NCBI GenBank assembly: GCA_963931925.1
Contig: OZ007575.1
Coordinates: 41,284,612 to 41,348,611, forward strand
Direction: 5' to 3'
Source of the DNA: Onchidella celtica
Taxonomy: Eukaryota; Mollusca; Gastropoda; Systellommatophora; Onchidiidae
DNA length: 64,000 bases
The first letter of the stretch is position 1, and every line of letters begins with the position of its first letter. Below the pieces are notes generated by a model that was not told where the DNA came from, did not search any database, and was given only the letters and a program-made list of their open reading frames with translations. Positions 13,344-27,287 of this stretch are shown here, piece by piece. Position numbers and translations under genes: made by a program.

Positions 13344-13450
13344 GTCCACCTCTCCTTCCCCCCGCTCTGTTTTCTCTCTTTCTCCATGCTTTCTGTTTTT
13401 TTGCCTTCCTCTCTCTCTTTCGCTCCATCACTCTCTGCCTGCCCCCCTCT
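12540..13450. repeat. Polypyrimidine, CT-rich low-complexity region
   Basis: About 900 bp in which the plus strand is overwhelmingly C and T, with (CT)n runs at about 13088-13100 and 13319-13342. The long open frames here, Ser/Leu/Pro/Phe-rich on plus and Arg/Glu-rich on minus, are artefacts of the composition. Confidence 0.85.
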
Positions 13451-16400
13451 TCATCCCATCCCATCAGTGCAGACACACTCAGGCAGACACACACAAGACA
13501 TACACAAAATCCCAGCACTGTTCCTGTCTTCCCAGTACACTCTCAGCCAAGCCTATTGTCTGTCACGCCCCATTTCATCTTTGCACCGCCCAGACATTAC
13601 GGGCAGAAAACATGTATAGATCTAAAGAGGATTAAAACAACAAAACATAAGCGCACACAAACGTAGAATTGTCGATTTTCACGCCCTGATTACAGGAGTT
13701 TACCAGTCTCTTTGTCTGTCTGCCTTTATATTTCTATACCGATTGTCCTATTTTTCTCTATTAATACTGTTCCCTTGCTTCTGTTGTACCATCGTAGAGC
13801 AATATAAGGAAGACGAGAATTGTGATGCTTTGGTAGTTATTGAACGCTCTAACCCAGATAGCACTGCCAGTGTTATTTATGATTATTATGGGATTTTGGT
13901 TTGTGTGCGGTGTAGGATAAAGGACTTTTGGGATGTGTGAGGAGCCCGTGAGCTATAACTGGGTGGCGGGGCGAAATCAGATGATAGATTGGGACCCTGA
14001 AGGTCTGATCATGAAGTAAAGCGAAGAATAAGGTGGGGGAGCAGAGGAAGAAGAAATGGGGAGGGGTGGACAAAGAAAGAGGCGCTTAGAAAAAAAAAAT
14101 GAAAGTTGTTTCAGACAGTAATCTCGGCCACTGATCTAAATTGGGAAGGCGGTGATGGATGGAAAAGGGCCTTAATATGATGTTGAACAAGACGAGAGCT
14201 GTATGATTACTGTTGTATAGATTATTGTAGCTACATACCATACAGCTTCATTCTACGGCACCCAGCTCTGATAAGGGCGTTTTGCAGGTTTAGCAGTGAA
14301 GTGAGCACTGTTGGGGATAAAGGCTACATGGCTTGATAAATTGCCTCTTCGATTAAGATAATGATAATGACGGTAACGGTAATAAAATAATAAATTCGTG
14401 TCTTGATCGTGGTGAAGATAATACTAGTAAAGGTCTCTTTCTAGTGGACCGGTATTGTAAAAGTGTATTTCAATAACCGGTGTTTGAAGAGGGGCTACGA
14501 ACAGTAATTTTAAAATACAGAAACACGTGGATGAGGGAGAGGAGGGGTTCGTCGCGATGAAGATGAGAAGGGAAGGAGGAATACAAGTGAAAGAATCGTA
14601 ATAAAGGGTGAAACAGACCAAGGGTGGTGCAGGCGCCAGACTGGTGGCTTATCGCCCATAAAATTTGCTTCACACTAACACAATACACACTACCCACACC
14701 GCGCCATAATGATGTGCCTTTGCAGACAGTAAAACTGCAGTTTTAAAATCAGTGTCGAGTTGAGTTGTATGTTGCAAAATTGAGTATAAATTCAGTAATT
14801 GATTTTAAGACCCGATGACCGCTTAGATTAATACCTAATACTCTTTTGTTCTCTGTCAAAACTTATATTAATGCCCAGCACTCGTTTTGTTCCCTGTCAG
14901 TCTGTAGGAGCATCGCATCGCTCGTGAAGTGGTTGCAATCCGCGAGAATGATTATGTCATATGTTATTAATAAAGAAGGAACTCCACCGCCACACCCACT
15001 CACCACGACAAAATGTTGCAAAATTGAGTAATTTACGTATTTGAAATGTTCTCCATACCGCTAGACTCAATGACCTCCGTGTGATGTTTTGTGTGCAGCG
15101 TATCTGTCGGTGAACAACTGAATCCTACTTCACATTCATTGTACCAGATGCTATTTCGTTTTGTTTTTTTGTTTCAATTTATGTGCAAAGATCGTATTTA
15201 CAATATTATATTTTCTTTCTCTAAAATGGCACAATGTACTTTCTCTTGAATACATGCATTGTAATGTATCTTTTCTATTTCTTGTCTTATAAATCTCTCT
15301 CGATCTCAAGCGCCTCCTCCCTCCGTGCCTTCCCCTCTGACCCGTTTCCTTACCACTACATGTACATTGATATCAGCGACACGTTGGACTAAAATCGTGC
15401 CATCAGTTGTTGAATTAACCTCTAAATATTCATGTACAAATATCGGGAAGTTAAAACTAAAAGAGACTTCTAACAGCACAACCGCGCCATACAAAAAAAA
15501 GTTCAGTCATGGCCTATCCGCGATTGGTAGAAATTCGCTAGATCGCAGGCTTGAAGCGGGATGTTATGAAAATGGTCCGGGCACTAGAACAGACAGCGTC
15601 ATAGGGTTCAGTATGAATGGGAATTGAGCGAGCGCACGGTGTGTGTGTAACGCGTAAGGCGGGAAACACTTGAGACTGCACTAACGTATACTGTTGTTAT
15701 GTGAATCTCCTGGTCGGCATAATAGTTATGTGAAAACATGCAAACTTCTGAAACTTAAGTCTTCCATTGCTCACCGACTTGCAATTTCTTTTCATTTCTT
15801 TTGTGATTGGATTGTGCCCTTCTCTATCATCATAGGAAAGCTTACAGCGCGATAAAAGTGTATACTTATTTCTGTTTGTTCTATAGAGTGACGCGGGTCA
15901 AAGATGCCGGCCTATTGATTGTTTCGTTGAAGGAAATAACAAATTTTGGATGTTTGTGCTACATGTTTTTCTGAGTCCTCCGTGGAGATTGCGGACGTTT
16001 CCGGAGTATAATTTTTTTTTCCAGGTAATATAGATCTAGGTTTTTTCTTTTTCGTTATTGTTATTTTGTCCATACACACTGGCCATAAAATGTTTGCTGG
16101 TCAGTTAATGGAATTGCCGTGATTTATTGCATGTTGTCAAAGTTTTATTTCGCTCAATCACCATTATGTCTGATTGTATCCAAATTTTGTAGCTGTGAAG
16201 GATTCGAAAATGATAACTTGTGTGTCATTGTTATTGTTGTGATTATGATGGCTAGCTTTATATCGTGGCAAAGCATTGGGTGGTAAGCTTAGAGCAGATT
16301 GAATGACATAACCAAACGAGGAAGTAGATTTTTGTACACACAATGTGTATAAATCAAATAGGAATTCAATCAGATGAATATATTATGTATGCAAATATTT

Positions 16401-19400
16401 ACTTTCACTTTAGATAAGACATAATGGGAACCGGCGTACTGGCGGACAGATAAAGACGTACATTAATTTCAACAGTTAGGCAGACCAAAGTATTCGCAAA
16501 CAAGTTTGGGTGAAAAGGAGTCTAAGAATGATATATGATTGGATAGATAGGGAGGGAAGTTATAATATGTTACCCTGAACCATAAAGGGATATATTCTTA
16601 CCTCCTGACCGTGTCAATTTAATATTTCAGAATTTCAGGGTGTCTACTCGTGATTTGGGAAATCAGACGGCTCCGTTGTTTAAGAACGAAACAAAAAGAC
16701 TGAGAAGGTTACTTAATATTGATTCATTTCAGTGTTGTAACTAAGGCTGGCAGCGTATGCTGTCAAGGATTTTGTTAAGTTTTTGACATTGTTCGTGAAG
16801 ATTGTTCTGTGTTGTTACGATACGACTTCATCTGTGTGTGTTGGTGATGGAAATGCAATCTGAATTTGATGCTGAGCTAGAAGGTAAACATTTTGTTTCT
16901 TGAGTATTCATTATTATTATTACTGTTTTTAAGCACACTTGCACATATACATATGCCTGCGCTAAATTTAGCCATACACGCCTACAGATTCACTATAATA
17001 ATATATACATACACGCTACCAAAACCAAAGGGTTATAATAAAATGGGTGGACCCATTCCGCGGAATTGAGAGACTTTTGACTTACAAATTATACTGAAAT
17101 CTGGGACACCAGAGCCATGACAAATAGGTTCCCATGTCCCAGATTAGGCAGCTGTTTGCGTTTAGTCAAAGAGCTTATTATTATCTATACTATGTTTAGT
17201 TCAGTTCACCAGCGAGCGACGCGGCGTCGCTTCCGTGTTTATGGGTGTAATTTTTTTAGGCTTCGTATAGAAATTCTAGTAAAGCAGTAAAATTGCTTTC
17301 ATTCGTAGCCGCTGACCCAGGAAACACACATTCATAAACTTCTATCTGCTTTCCCAATGTGTATTGAAGTCCTGGCACAAACCCTCACAGAAATACATGC
17401 AGAAACCTTGGCGCGGAAGGGATCAATTAGTTACTCGTCGATATCATGATTGATTGCCTGGGATTTCTTTGAAGTGGCAACAGCAGGCGAGCATCGGGGA
17501 AATTAAGTGATTTATGTAATACTTGATCATCACAAACTGTTCACAGAAATCAATGTAATGTTTAGTGAATTGATAACAGTGATCCATTTTGTATCAGCTT
17601 GAACAGACTTTTCATCATGTCATTTTCCACTGGAAAATTCTATACACCCTTTCTATGTTCATTAACGGTCAGTAAGAATTTCCGGAAATATTTTTATGCT
17701 TTTCCTATTGCTCATGAACTTGCGATAGATGGACACTGAGTCACTCACACTTTATACTCATCTAGTTTTGCGGTCAAGCACTTTGTCCAAACAAGTATTT
17801 TTAGGGTGTTTGATTCTTTGGGGGCCAGATTCGCCACTTTAATATGAAAAAGGAAATAGTTGTTGGTTTTTTTTAAATGGCATAATTTCCATTTTTGTGT
17901 TGGGGAGAAAATTCGAATCTTTTATGTTCTACTTCTTTCTAAATTTCTTGATTGTGTTTTGTCTGTGTACATGCAAACATTTGCTGTTGAAAGTAATGTT
18001 TGATCATGCAAGAAATCATCGAATGTTTAATATTTGGGCTGTTTCTTTCTAGGTATTGCCCCGAAGGCAAACACGTCGTGTTTTTTGTCACAAGTGTTTG
18101 ATCATAGTCATGGTATTGTTGTTTTGGAATATTCAGGTCACAAGTGTGTGACTACCATCTCCTCGAACCGTTTACTTTCAATAGATCTATTCAGCTCCCT
18201 TCAATTTGCTCTCTGCGGTTATTATGTTGAAGCTATTGAATTGGCTAGGTATGAGCACAGTATAGTGAATGTTGCACCTGGGGCGTGGGGATCTGAATGG
18301 GAAACTTGATTAATAAAAGCCACTCATGTCTGCTATATACAAGCTTCTTGTGAAACAAACGAATGACAGAAAATGTAGAGAAGAGATGGACAAAGCTGAT
18401 AGATAATTAGCTGGATGGGAGCGATGTTAATGGGTGGTTGATTGAATAGTTCCATAGGTGAGATTGGTTTTGAAAATGACAGAGAGGAAAGCGGTCGGAC
18501 ATCGTGTTGGTTTGATTGATAAGAAAAGTAGGCAGGCGGCTCAGTCAGTTGATAGCCAATTAAGTGAGCATAGCGCACTGGACGAACATAGTTAGCAATA
18601 CTGAAAGATGGACACTTTCGGGGAGAAATAAAGCAAAGAAGAAAAATGGAGACAGGAAGAAATACATGCTGAGAAAGCGGTAGAGAAAAAAAAGAAAAGA
18701 AAAAAAACCCAGTGCATTCCCGATTTTTGGTTTGGATTGAAGGAAACCCCGAGGTGGAGTCAGTCAAGCATTCTGTTGGAACAAAACAGAATGTGTGTGA
18801 AATGTCGTTGGAGCGGCACCTCATCAGCAAATATCCTTTCTCAGCGTCTTGTGAGATAAGTAAAACGAGAGACCCCTCTCCCCCCCTTAAAAGTGGCTCT
18901 TTTGAGTGGATATATTATTATATAATATTATCTCGTGACTGTCTGTCGATGAACATAGGCGTTTTGGTGCTGATATAAGTTTCACTGTTATACATAGAGT
19001 GGCAGGAGAATGATTTGTAAAAAGAAAAGTTGCGTGGTCATCGGGACTTCATCACAAGTTGTCTTTCCTCGAAGAAACTTTCAGGTCTATAAATTGTGTA
19101 TTTTAGACTGGAGTATGGGAGTGATGTCTCCTTCCCCTTTCGCCTCCTCCTTACTGAAAATAATAGTGCAAAGAAACCAGCTAGGGGTTTAAAAAAAAAA
19201 GATTAGAAATGGTTAGGATAAGAAAATCAAGGGGACATGAAACGTGTGTCCCGAGCCAAAACAAAAATCATAACTGTGAAGTTTCTCAAAATTTAAAAAG
19301 AAAAAAAAAATGGGGGAAATGTATCGCGACTAAGATTTTTTTTTTTTTTTTTAATCTGCCCAAAACAAATATTATCTGCCGTGCATTTCTTCCGGATATG

Positions 19401-20087
19401 AGAAAAGGTCTTAGAGATAGATAGTGGTTGTCAGAGGCGGGCAACGTGGAACTGGTCGTGGAACGATGCCATACAAAATGTCGTGGATTCAAAAGATGTT
19501 TCCAGAATATCGAACAAATAGGGTTTAACGCGGATTTATTGTTCTGGTTGAAGTCATTTGGTTTGGGTCAACCATGCAGACGATTATAAAATGTTGATTG
19601 TCGATACAACATTAAACAGATCACTGTTGTTTTGTCATGTATTCTATAGCTAGTAATATTGAGTATCCAAGTATTGAGTCCACATCTCCAAGACGACTTT
19701 ACCAGTGGCATTTTAACTTAATATCGGTACCGTGGAATCCGGATGTGCCAAACCCATTCTGAAACGGGTAGTGCACAATTTTGACAGACGTCTGTGGCAT
19801 CTTCACCTATGCGTGTGCGATACCACTTTCACTTATCTCCGTGGATGCCTGGTTTACTTATACAGGACATTCTTCCTTAATGTTTGTTTATCTTAGACTG
19901 TCCTGCTCAGTTATAGCTGTTCTTAAAGTCTTGATCTCCAGTAGACTGACTTTCTTACCCTTTCAGTTTCTTATCGTATTGGCCTGTCACTCTCTGCTGC
20001 GCTGCAGGCTTCTCACTCTACGCTGCTTGGACTTTGTGAGTCCAGTCTAGTAAATAATATGCCTTTGTGACGTGAATCTTTGTCTTT
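13451..20087. other. Long non-coding stretch
   Basis: Apart from the solo fold-back arm at 14601-14700 and a small inverted repeat, AATCTGGGACA and TGTCCCAGATT (17098-17108 and 17135-17145), I see nothing that can be named. The open frame at 18034-18309 follows a plausible acceptor (TTTCTAG) but matches no family, and I left it uncalled. Confidence 0.55.
14601..14700. mobile_element. Solo arm related to the fold-back element
   Basis: It begins ATAAAGGGTGAAACAGACCA and continues with GGTGGTGCAGGCGCCAGACTGGTGGC. This matches the reverse complement of the right end of the 43.8-kb element. The following CCATAAAATTTGCTTCAC resembles the left-half interior of that element. No partner arm is present downstream. 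Confidence 0.6.
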
Positions 20088-20360
20088 TAGTGTTTTTCAA
20101 GGTGGAGCGCACGCCCCATAAGTGGGGAATGGCAATGTAATGGTGGAGCGTGGGACTTCAGAGTGAGGCGTAGGGGTTTTTCATAGAAATCTTAATTTCG
20201 TACTGTACTTTAACTTAACTATAAAATAATTATAGATAAACTGTTGTTTGTTTCTGCCGTTTTAATTAAAACTTCTTTTAAATGTATCCATACTTAATAA
20301 CTATTTTTATATTACACTGTGTCATAACTTTGTCGCGATCATTGTGGGGCACACGTTTTT
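20088..20360. mobile_element. Partial hAT-like MITE related to the 53.2-kb copy
   Basis: From a degraded end (TAGTGTTTTTCAAGGTGG) about 85 bp align with the start of the element at 53216, sharing GGCA(A/G)T, GTGGGACTTCA/ATGGGACTTCA and GGGGCGTAGG-like blocks. A second similar block (TTGTGGGGCACACG) occurs near 20341. The right terminal repeat is not recognisable, so the right border is approximate. Confidence 0.5.
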
Positions 20361-20519
20361 TTTAATTTTTTAATTTTTTAAATTGAAGTGGAACATGATG
20401 TCACGAGTGGAGTGAGCGGAATTCAGAGATTACGGGGGCATGGAAGTGAGGGAATGACTCACGGGATAGTGAGGCTGCTCACCTATATTGGCTTCTGTTA
20501 GTTAACGTTAAAGCGTGCA

Positions 20520-21580
20520 TGTTGTGAGTTGGGGGGTCTGAATGAGGCGAGAGCACTGTATTACTATCACTGCAAGTTAGAACGTCCTAAAGAGCGGACG
20601 CAAGAGAAAGCCCAGAGGGCGAGCATAAGGGGAGCAGTCGGAAGACTTGGGAGTAGTGTTTTTCCAGTGATGACTGGTAGGTGAAACGATGATTGATAAT
20701 AGTTATGATTGATGTATTATATTCGTCTATGACCATGATGTAAATAAGTATATGTGAGGAATGTGGAAGTCCTTCATACTGTATATAGCAATGTGCGCCA
20801 TGAGCGATAGATGAAAGTGAGTTCATGGATTTGTAGCGAGAGTGAGTATTGTGTACTACGGTGGAGGTGTGTTACCGTAAGATGTTTGGTGAGTGAAAGG
20901 TGGACTATTGTGTGTACGCTTCATGAGTTGTAATGAGGGTGAAGTGATTAGAAATGGTATGGTATTATACCAATGTCATGTTATTCTTGTAGGTGTCGGG
21001 GACGGGCCGAAGAGCCGCGTCGATGAGCACAGGGGATAGGCCAGCATAGGGCCGAAGGCCACACATAGGCCCGGAGTGACGCTGTCGTGTAGGACAGTCG
21101 CAGCACATGAGTCGTGGCAGTCTGGCCACTGACAGGGATGTATATATGCTTGTAATGTGCTATTAAGATGTACTACTGTGACATGGATGTATTACTGTGT
21201 GAATTGAAGTATTAACGTGTTATGGCCAAGTGAAGTGTATAGGAGGCTAAGGTGTATTGCCATAGGGAGGCGCTATTGAGAGACTGTGGAGTGAAAGAAT
21301 ATTAGTGTGTCATTAAGACCGGGAGTGGAGAGGCTGAGGCCGAGGTGTCTTTAGAGTAATTACCGGGTTGTGGACCCGAGGAAGTGTGCGTACGGGAGAA
21401 GGCCGGGGACGGCAGTTTAATTAAGTGATCTAACGTATGTCATTGCATTGTTATCTTTATATTTATCCTTTAATAAATGTGTGAGTCTGATGGGTTGTTC
21501 TGTTAAGTGTTGTACATGTCCGTTCGTGATTGTTGTCCTGTTATACTTATTACATCTCCCAGTCTGGGATTTGTGACACA
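20520..21580 (+). mobile_element. Candidate solo LTR / purine-rich dispersed element
   Basis: This G-rich, purine-skewed block differs sharply from the AT-rich flanks. It includes a GC-rich core at 20994-21130 and AATAAA at about 21473-21478, roughly 100 bp before a possible end at TTTGTGACA. CATG occurs at both proposed borders. These would suit a solo LTR of about 1 kb with its poly(A) signal, but no second LTR, primer-binding site or coding part is present. Borders and identity are uncertain. Confidence 0.3.
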
Positions 21581-22205
21581 TGAGACAAACAAGGTATAGA
21601 AATACAAATCTAATGCCTGTTATTTGGTCAACAGTAGGTGTCGATGTGTTTAAAGTGTTATCTGTCTGGTGGGCATGTTCCCCGTTGGCGTGTCGAGTGT
21701 TTTTCCTCTTTTAAACGTCAAACAGATTTATCTGTCTTCTAATCCAGTGCCATGCTAGTTTGTTTGTGTGGTAAGGTCAGTGGACTTCGATAGGAAATGA
21801 GACGCGGTAGAGCTAAGTATGGTGAGGCAAACACAAAGATTCAAACATAAAATGCAGTTGCAGAGCTCTATGAAACAAGGAAAGTTTGTATCAAATTGCA
21901 CACCGGGGCCAGGAGGGACATGGGTTATTTGGGCTGTTCAGATTATTTATCTTTGTGCTGTGGTAATCTGTGCACCTGCATATTTGGGTTCAATTACGTA
22001 AAGATAAAAGTATTTCCCTAAAATGTACCCCATCACTGCCCCCCCCCTCCCCCACCTACCCCCAAAGAAGAAAAACACATGTCGTATACCAGAGTCTCCT
22101 ACTCTCAAACAGTTCATTTTACAAATTTCTTCTTTCAAACACACATAATTATTCTGTCATACCAAGCACAGTCGTCTCGGAAGATGAATTGAGGAAGTCA
22201 GAGCA

Positions 22206-22270
22206 ACACACACACACACACACGCACGCACGCACGCACACACACATTCTCTTTTTCTCTCTCTCCTCTG

Positions 22271-22364
<94 letters not shown>

Positions 22365-22410
22365 CCCCCCCCCCCTCTCTCTCTCTCTTTTTCTTTCTTC
22401 TTCTTCTTCT
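22206..22410. repeat. (CA)n/(CT)n compound microsatellite
   Basis: A (CA)n tract with CGCA interruptions (about 22206-22246) is followed by (CT)n with TGT and CCT interruptions, a C12 run, and a (CTT)n stretch to about 22418. Confidence 0.9.
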
Positions 22411-23973
22411 TCTTCTTCCATCGATCTCGCTGTCCTTCCGTGATTTCCATGTTTTTGAACATGTGAGTGAATGTGTTCTTGAATTTCGTTTTCCAGCCTT
22501 CAAACGCTCGCCCGTCCTCCCATCCCTCATAAAAAAATATCATTCCTTTTGTTTTGTTTTTGGGCGTAAAAGCATTTATTTTAGGGACAACGATATCTGT
22601 CTGAATCCGTCTCTCCGAGTCTGTTTCACAGGCCAGGTGAAAAGATCAGGATTGTCATAGGTTATCACTGTGCGCGATCCGAACCTGGCATTCAACATTT
22701 CTTGCCTTGAGATAAATATTCTGGAAGCACTTCTGTGAACTGCTTTTGGCATTTGTACCGAGAGAGGCAAAAACTGAATTTTTGCTCATTTTTTAAACCG
22801 ATTTCATGTCATGAATATTCAAAATAAAAAAGTGGCGAACATGTTTGGTGAAGCCAAATGTAAATAAGCCATCTTTTCAGTGTCGTCGTAAACATACGAA
22901 AAACAAATCAATGTATACTTAATCGTCTTCGAAGGCTTTCCTTGGCTTATAGTGTTTTCTCTGAAGTTAAAAGTATTTTAAAATGTAGAACTTTTGCTGG
23001 ATAGTTGAAATTCCCATTATCAGCTGATGGCAAAGATGGGGCGAATATTAAGACCAGTCATGATTGTAGATTGGTTAAATCTGCGTAAACTGTTACACGT
23101 TTATTTGCCTAGACCAGTCCATTACAATATTGAGGGGGTTAGAATCTAAATGCCAGTTGGCTGCTTTTGAGAGAGAGAAAAAAAGCAAAAAACATCATTT
23201 CAGTACAAACCAATCGAATCTAATAAATGCTTGCAATACTGACACCAACACTTCGAGTAAATCATTAAAATATTAAATTCTACTGGTTTATACCCCCCCC
23301 CCTTTTTTTGTTCAGTTGTTGTTAAATGGCACTTAGATCCCGTGTACTTCTAACACCCTCCGTTGCTCACTAACATCTGTAACTTGGCTCTGAAGTCTTT
23401 GGTTAGTTTATACCGGAGACAAATGTGATATCACGGGGAGAAGGAATTTTGTAGCGAAGGCCCAAAGGTTTTATAAAGGGGAAACTGCATGATAAAAATC
23501 TTCAGTTGTTTTTCCTGTTATTTTTGGGTGGAATTCCGAATTAGACTCCCTTTTTTTTTTTTTCTTTTTCACAATGTGCTCACGCGATAGAGAAGATGCA
23601 CGTGATCCCTCAGGCCTAAGAAACATTGTTTCCTTTTTTGTATATTTACTCAAGATGTTATCACAGGTTACGTCTATCGTGCCCTGCCACACGAGACTGC
23701 TACATTCTTAGATACAACGATATAAGGGCAGACCTTTTAAGATGCATGTAGATTTTATGTGGCATTGCCTAGCCTTGCACTTTTCTTCTGCACCCGTGCT
23801 TGCATTTGGCTGCCTGTTTGTCTGCTTCTTAGTTCCGTAAGAAAGTTTGGGGTCTTTTATACCTATAGTTTTTGTGCATGCCTGAACGCAGGCGTTTTTG
23901 GTGGGAGTAATGTGTCTGGAGAGGGAAGGCGGGCGGATAGTGTAACATAGTGGGGTTTTTTGTACAGATTTTG

Positions 23974-24375
<402 letters not shown>

Positions 24376-25313
24376 CAGCTCAAATTGAGAATAATCAGGT
24401 CCCATACTGATTACTGAGAAGTAAAAACTTTTTTTGATGTTGCTGGTGTGGTTAGTTAGCAAAAGCGTGATGGATCCCTGGAAGAGCCCAGATCCTGTCA
24501 GCGACGTTGTCATATCATTGGAGAGAATTTTGTTTTCACAACAGGAGGTGAGGACAACATTCTGAGAAGTGTGGAAGATTATTTTGGCCGGCGTAGACAC
24601 TCGTTATCAAGCCTTGATATTATGGCATTGTTGTATTGTAACCGGTTTCTGGAACACAGCAAGCCCCTTCTTCTGGGTCAATAACTGGAAGTGTCTACCT
24701 TGTTTGCCGTTGTCCCGAAATCGAGGGGTACCCACTGACTAGTTGCCACAGTCTGAATATGAGTCGATTTGGCAATAGTTGTCACAGCTTGGGTAATGCA
24801 TACACCAGTATAACGGTTTCCGTTTTCCATGACTTTTTTTTTTTTAGAAATTGGGTTTCAAAATTTGAGCACCTCTGAACAAGAGAAGATGAAATTATTA
24901 TAGAAATGTCGCTTATTATCAGTCGAAAACGCAGGAAAACGCATCTAATTGAAATGGATAAGAGATACACCAGATGTCATCCTACAGTCCAATGGTGACA
25001 TGGGCGCAATTTTTGCGAAAAACGTGCATAAGCTAATCTCTTTTAAACCGCCCTGGCGATGTGTCAGCATGACAGTGCACAGGACTGGGGTACTGAACAG
25101 ACCCATCATTGTGAAGTAATAGACCAATACAGCTGAGATTATGAGTGTTTTGTCCAAAAAAAACAGAAAAAGGGGGGGGGGGCACTGCAAAATGAACACC
25201 TACTGTGATGCTTCTCGTTCAGGGATTGTACTGTAAATATGGAGATATTCGGCCAGCAATAAGTGAAGAATGTGCATATCTCATTTTACAGAAAGCTGAA
25301 AGTGTAACTTAAT

Positions 25314-25804
25314 GGTGCACGTTGCGCACGTTAAAGATACCTTGGCAGTTGGAAATCGTAAAGAGCAGGCCGAAAGGCCGCTGCCCGGGCAAAATTGAAA
25401 ATTGAAATTAATAGATTAAAAGTTATCCATATCCCCCCCGCCAGAATTTATTATTCATTATTAATATATATTGTTATTAATAAATATTCAAATATTATTT
25501 GAGTTGTGTGTTGTGTGAACTGATGTGAGTTGTGAACTGCTGTGAGTTGTGAACTGCTGTGAGTTGTGAACTGTTGTGAGTTGTGAACTGCGCCTAACAG
25601 GCTGCGTTACAATTTGCTCTGAGATGGAGAGAGAGAGAGTGAGCGAGACAGGGAGAGAGAAAGAAGCAGTGCAGTGTGTTGAGCGCTTCGCCGGCAGCTC
25701 CATTCTGCTCTGTGGTTAACACGTTGTTTCTGTAAAGCGCATGGAGCATTTTAAATGGATATGCGCTGTATAAATGCTATACATTATTATTATTATTATT
25801 ACTA
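25314..25804 (+). mobile_element. SINE, 5'-truncated copy
   Basis: Homology to the 47.8-48.4 kb copy starts at GTGCACGTTGCGCACG and runs to the (ATT)n tail; the tRNA-like head is missing. It contains about four units of a 19-bp repeat, GTGAGTTGTGAACTGCTGT, where the other copy has only two. Both copies are in the same orientation. Confidence 0.75.
25499..25590 (+). repeat. 19-bp minisatellite inside the SINE
   Basis: About four units of GTGAGTTGTGAACTGCTGT occur, preceded by a more degenerate unit. The second SINE copy carries two units at the same place, so unit number varies between copies. Confidence 0.75.
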
Positions 25805-26520
25805 TTCTCCACGTTGTTGTCATTTTTGACTTTTTGTTTTTGGTTCTTGTTTGGTGTTCTTATTTTTGTTTTCTTGTCTCTCGAAATTGATATACTTCGT
25901 TGTTTAGTGGGAAACGGTGACTGGGCAAATTAAAATGTTGAATGCAATTCTTGCCGTTCACCCGAATTATTGCCTTTTCCAGCAGGTTGCTCAGCCTACT
26001 TACTTTTCAACAATGTAAAATGTGTGCTTGAATTTTGGCATTCGTGTTTTTGGGTCCACCTTTCTGCATGTTGTAATCTTCAAACGATACAGTTTCTTTA
26101 CGTGGCAAATGTCATTACAGGCCTTTTGTCTCTTGCGTGGTCCTGGACATGATTTGGCAAAATTTCCTGGATCCAATTTGGCAAAATTTATCATATTCAG
26201 ACATTGTCCTCTGTGGAAGAGAATGAAGTTTTTCTCCTTTCATTCTTCCTGGCAACTTTCCATTTCATGCGCTATGCTTTCATGAATGAAATAAATATAC
26301 ATCAGAAGAGAACGTAGATCTGGTGCGGAAAATGTGACATGCGCGAGGAAAATGGAAAGGAAATCTGTCCTCGCATCTATGGATATTTATTTTCCTGATA
26401 TTTTTCTTATGCACCGCTGTAATGTTGAGGAAATATTTTATCTTGGCTCGGGTTTTCTATTTTTTCAAGCGCTTGCCGGGAAACGAAAATCGCGCAATTA
26501 CATAAAAAAGAAGACGGGGT

Positions 26521-26592
26521 TTTGGGGGGGGGGGGGATGGGAGGGGGAGGAGGATGGGAGGGAGGGGGTGGAGTTGGGGGAGGGGGGGGGGC
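26521..26592 (+). repeat. G-rich tract (possible G-quadruplex)
   Basis: About 70 bp contain many runs of three or more G, including G13 and G10, with short A/T/GA spacers. It satisfies the G3+N1-7 pattern several times over. Structure formation is inferred from sequence only. Confidence 0.7.
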
Positions 26593-26716
26593 GTAGGGCA
26601 ACATTTACCGGTTTGTCCATTGCCCGGCCGATTGCCAGGAATAGCACCAGAAATTACCCTAGCTGATAGTAGAGGCTTTTTCATCTTTCTTTTCATGTTG
26701 TTGTTTTGTATGTTTT

Positions 26717-26930
26717 TTAACCCGTTCAATGCCAAAATAGCATTGCTATGGCTTTATAGTCCTTTCTGCTTTGGATTTGATTATTTCGATTATTCCAAAA
26801 AGATAAATGGGAACTTCTAAAGCAAAATTTATCAAATGTTTAAAAATGTGTAATTGCGTTACACAAAATTCACAGCCGACATATAAAACAATTGTAGGCG
26901 ACAATACGCCGTCGGCATTCAAAGGGTTAA
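26717..26930. mobile_element. TTAA-flanked MITE (piggyBac-like), family B
   Basis: Both ends carry TTAA followed by similar 13-bp inverted repeats: left TTAACCCGTTCAATGCC, and right read inward TTAACCCTTTGAATGCC, 15 of 17 bases identical. A TTAA target with CCC at the element end is characteristic of piggyBac transposons. The 214-bp length is that of a MITE with no transposase. Confidence 0.7.
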
Positions 26931-27287
26931 AGCCTAACTGTCTGCGATGTCAGAATTTTTGTGCTGTACAGGGGCTGCAGTTTAGGAGATGTAGATAGTC
27001 TAATGCTTCACCAGCCATCTCATTACCCAGGCGTAATGAAACTAGAAAGATAACGAGCATGGGCACAATTCCCAGGTCTCATAAAGATGTAGATGATCAG
27101 ACACCATTCCCTCATATTTTTCCAGTGGTTTGTCGGGGGAGAGAACACAATAAATCTTGATCAGCCATTTGAAAGAGGGGATTGGGCGCTGGATAGAGTT
27201 CCCCTGGTGATATAATTTTCCAGCATAGACACGTGTGATACAGGTTAGGTAATTGTAAGATCTTTATAGGATATTGTTATTTCGTTT

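Noticed and set aside
12963-13666. Long Ser/Leu/Phe-rich plus-strand and Arg/Glu-rich minus-strand open frames
   Set aside because: They are produced by CT-rich low-complexity DNA; no domain, splice signals or sensible codon usage.
18034-18309. Open frame preceded by an acceptor-like TTTCTAG
   Set aside because: Peptide resembles no family, lacks an ankyrin pattern and has no good donor in a phase suiting exon a.
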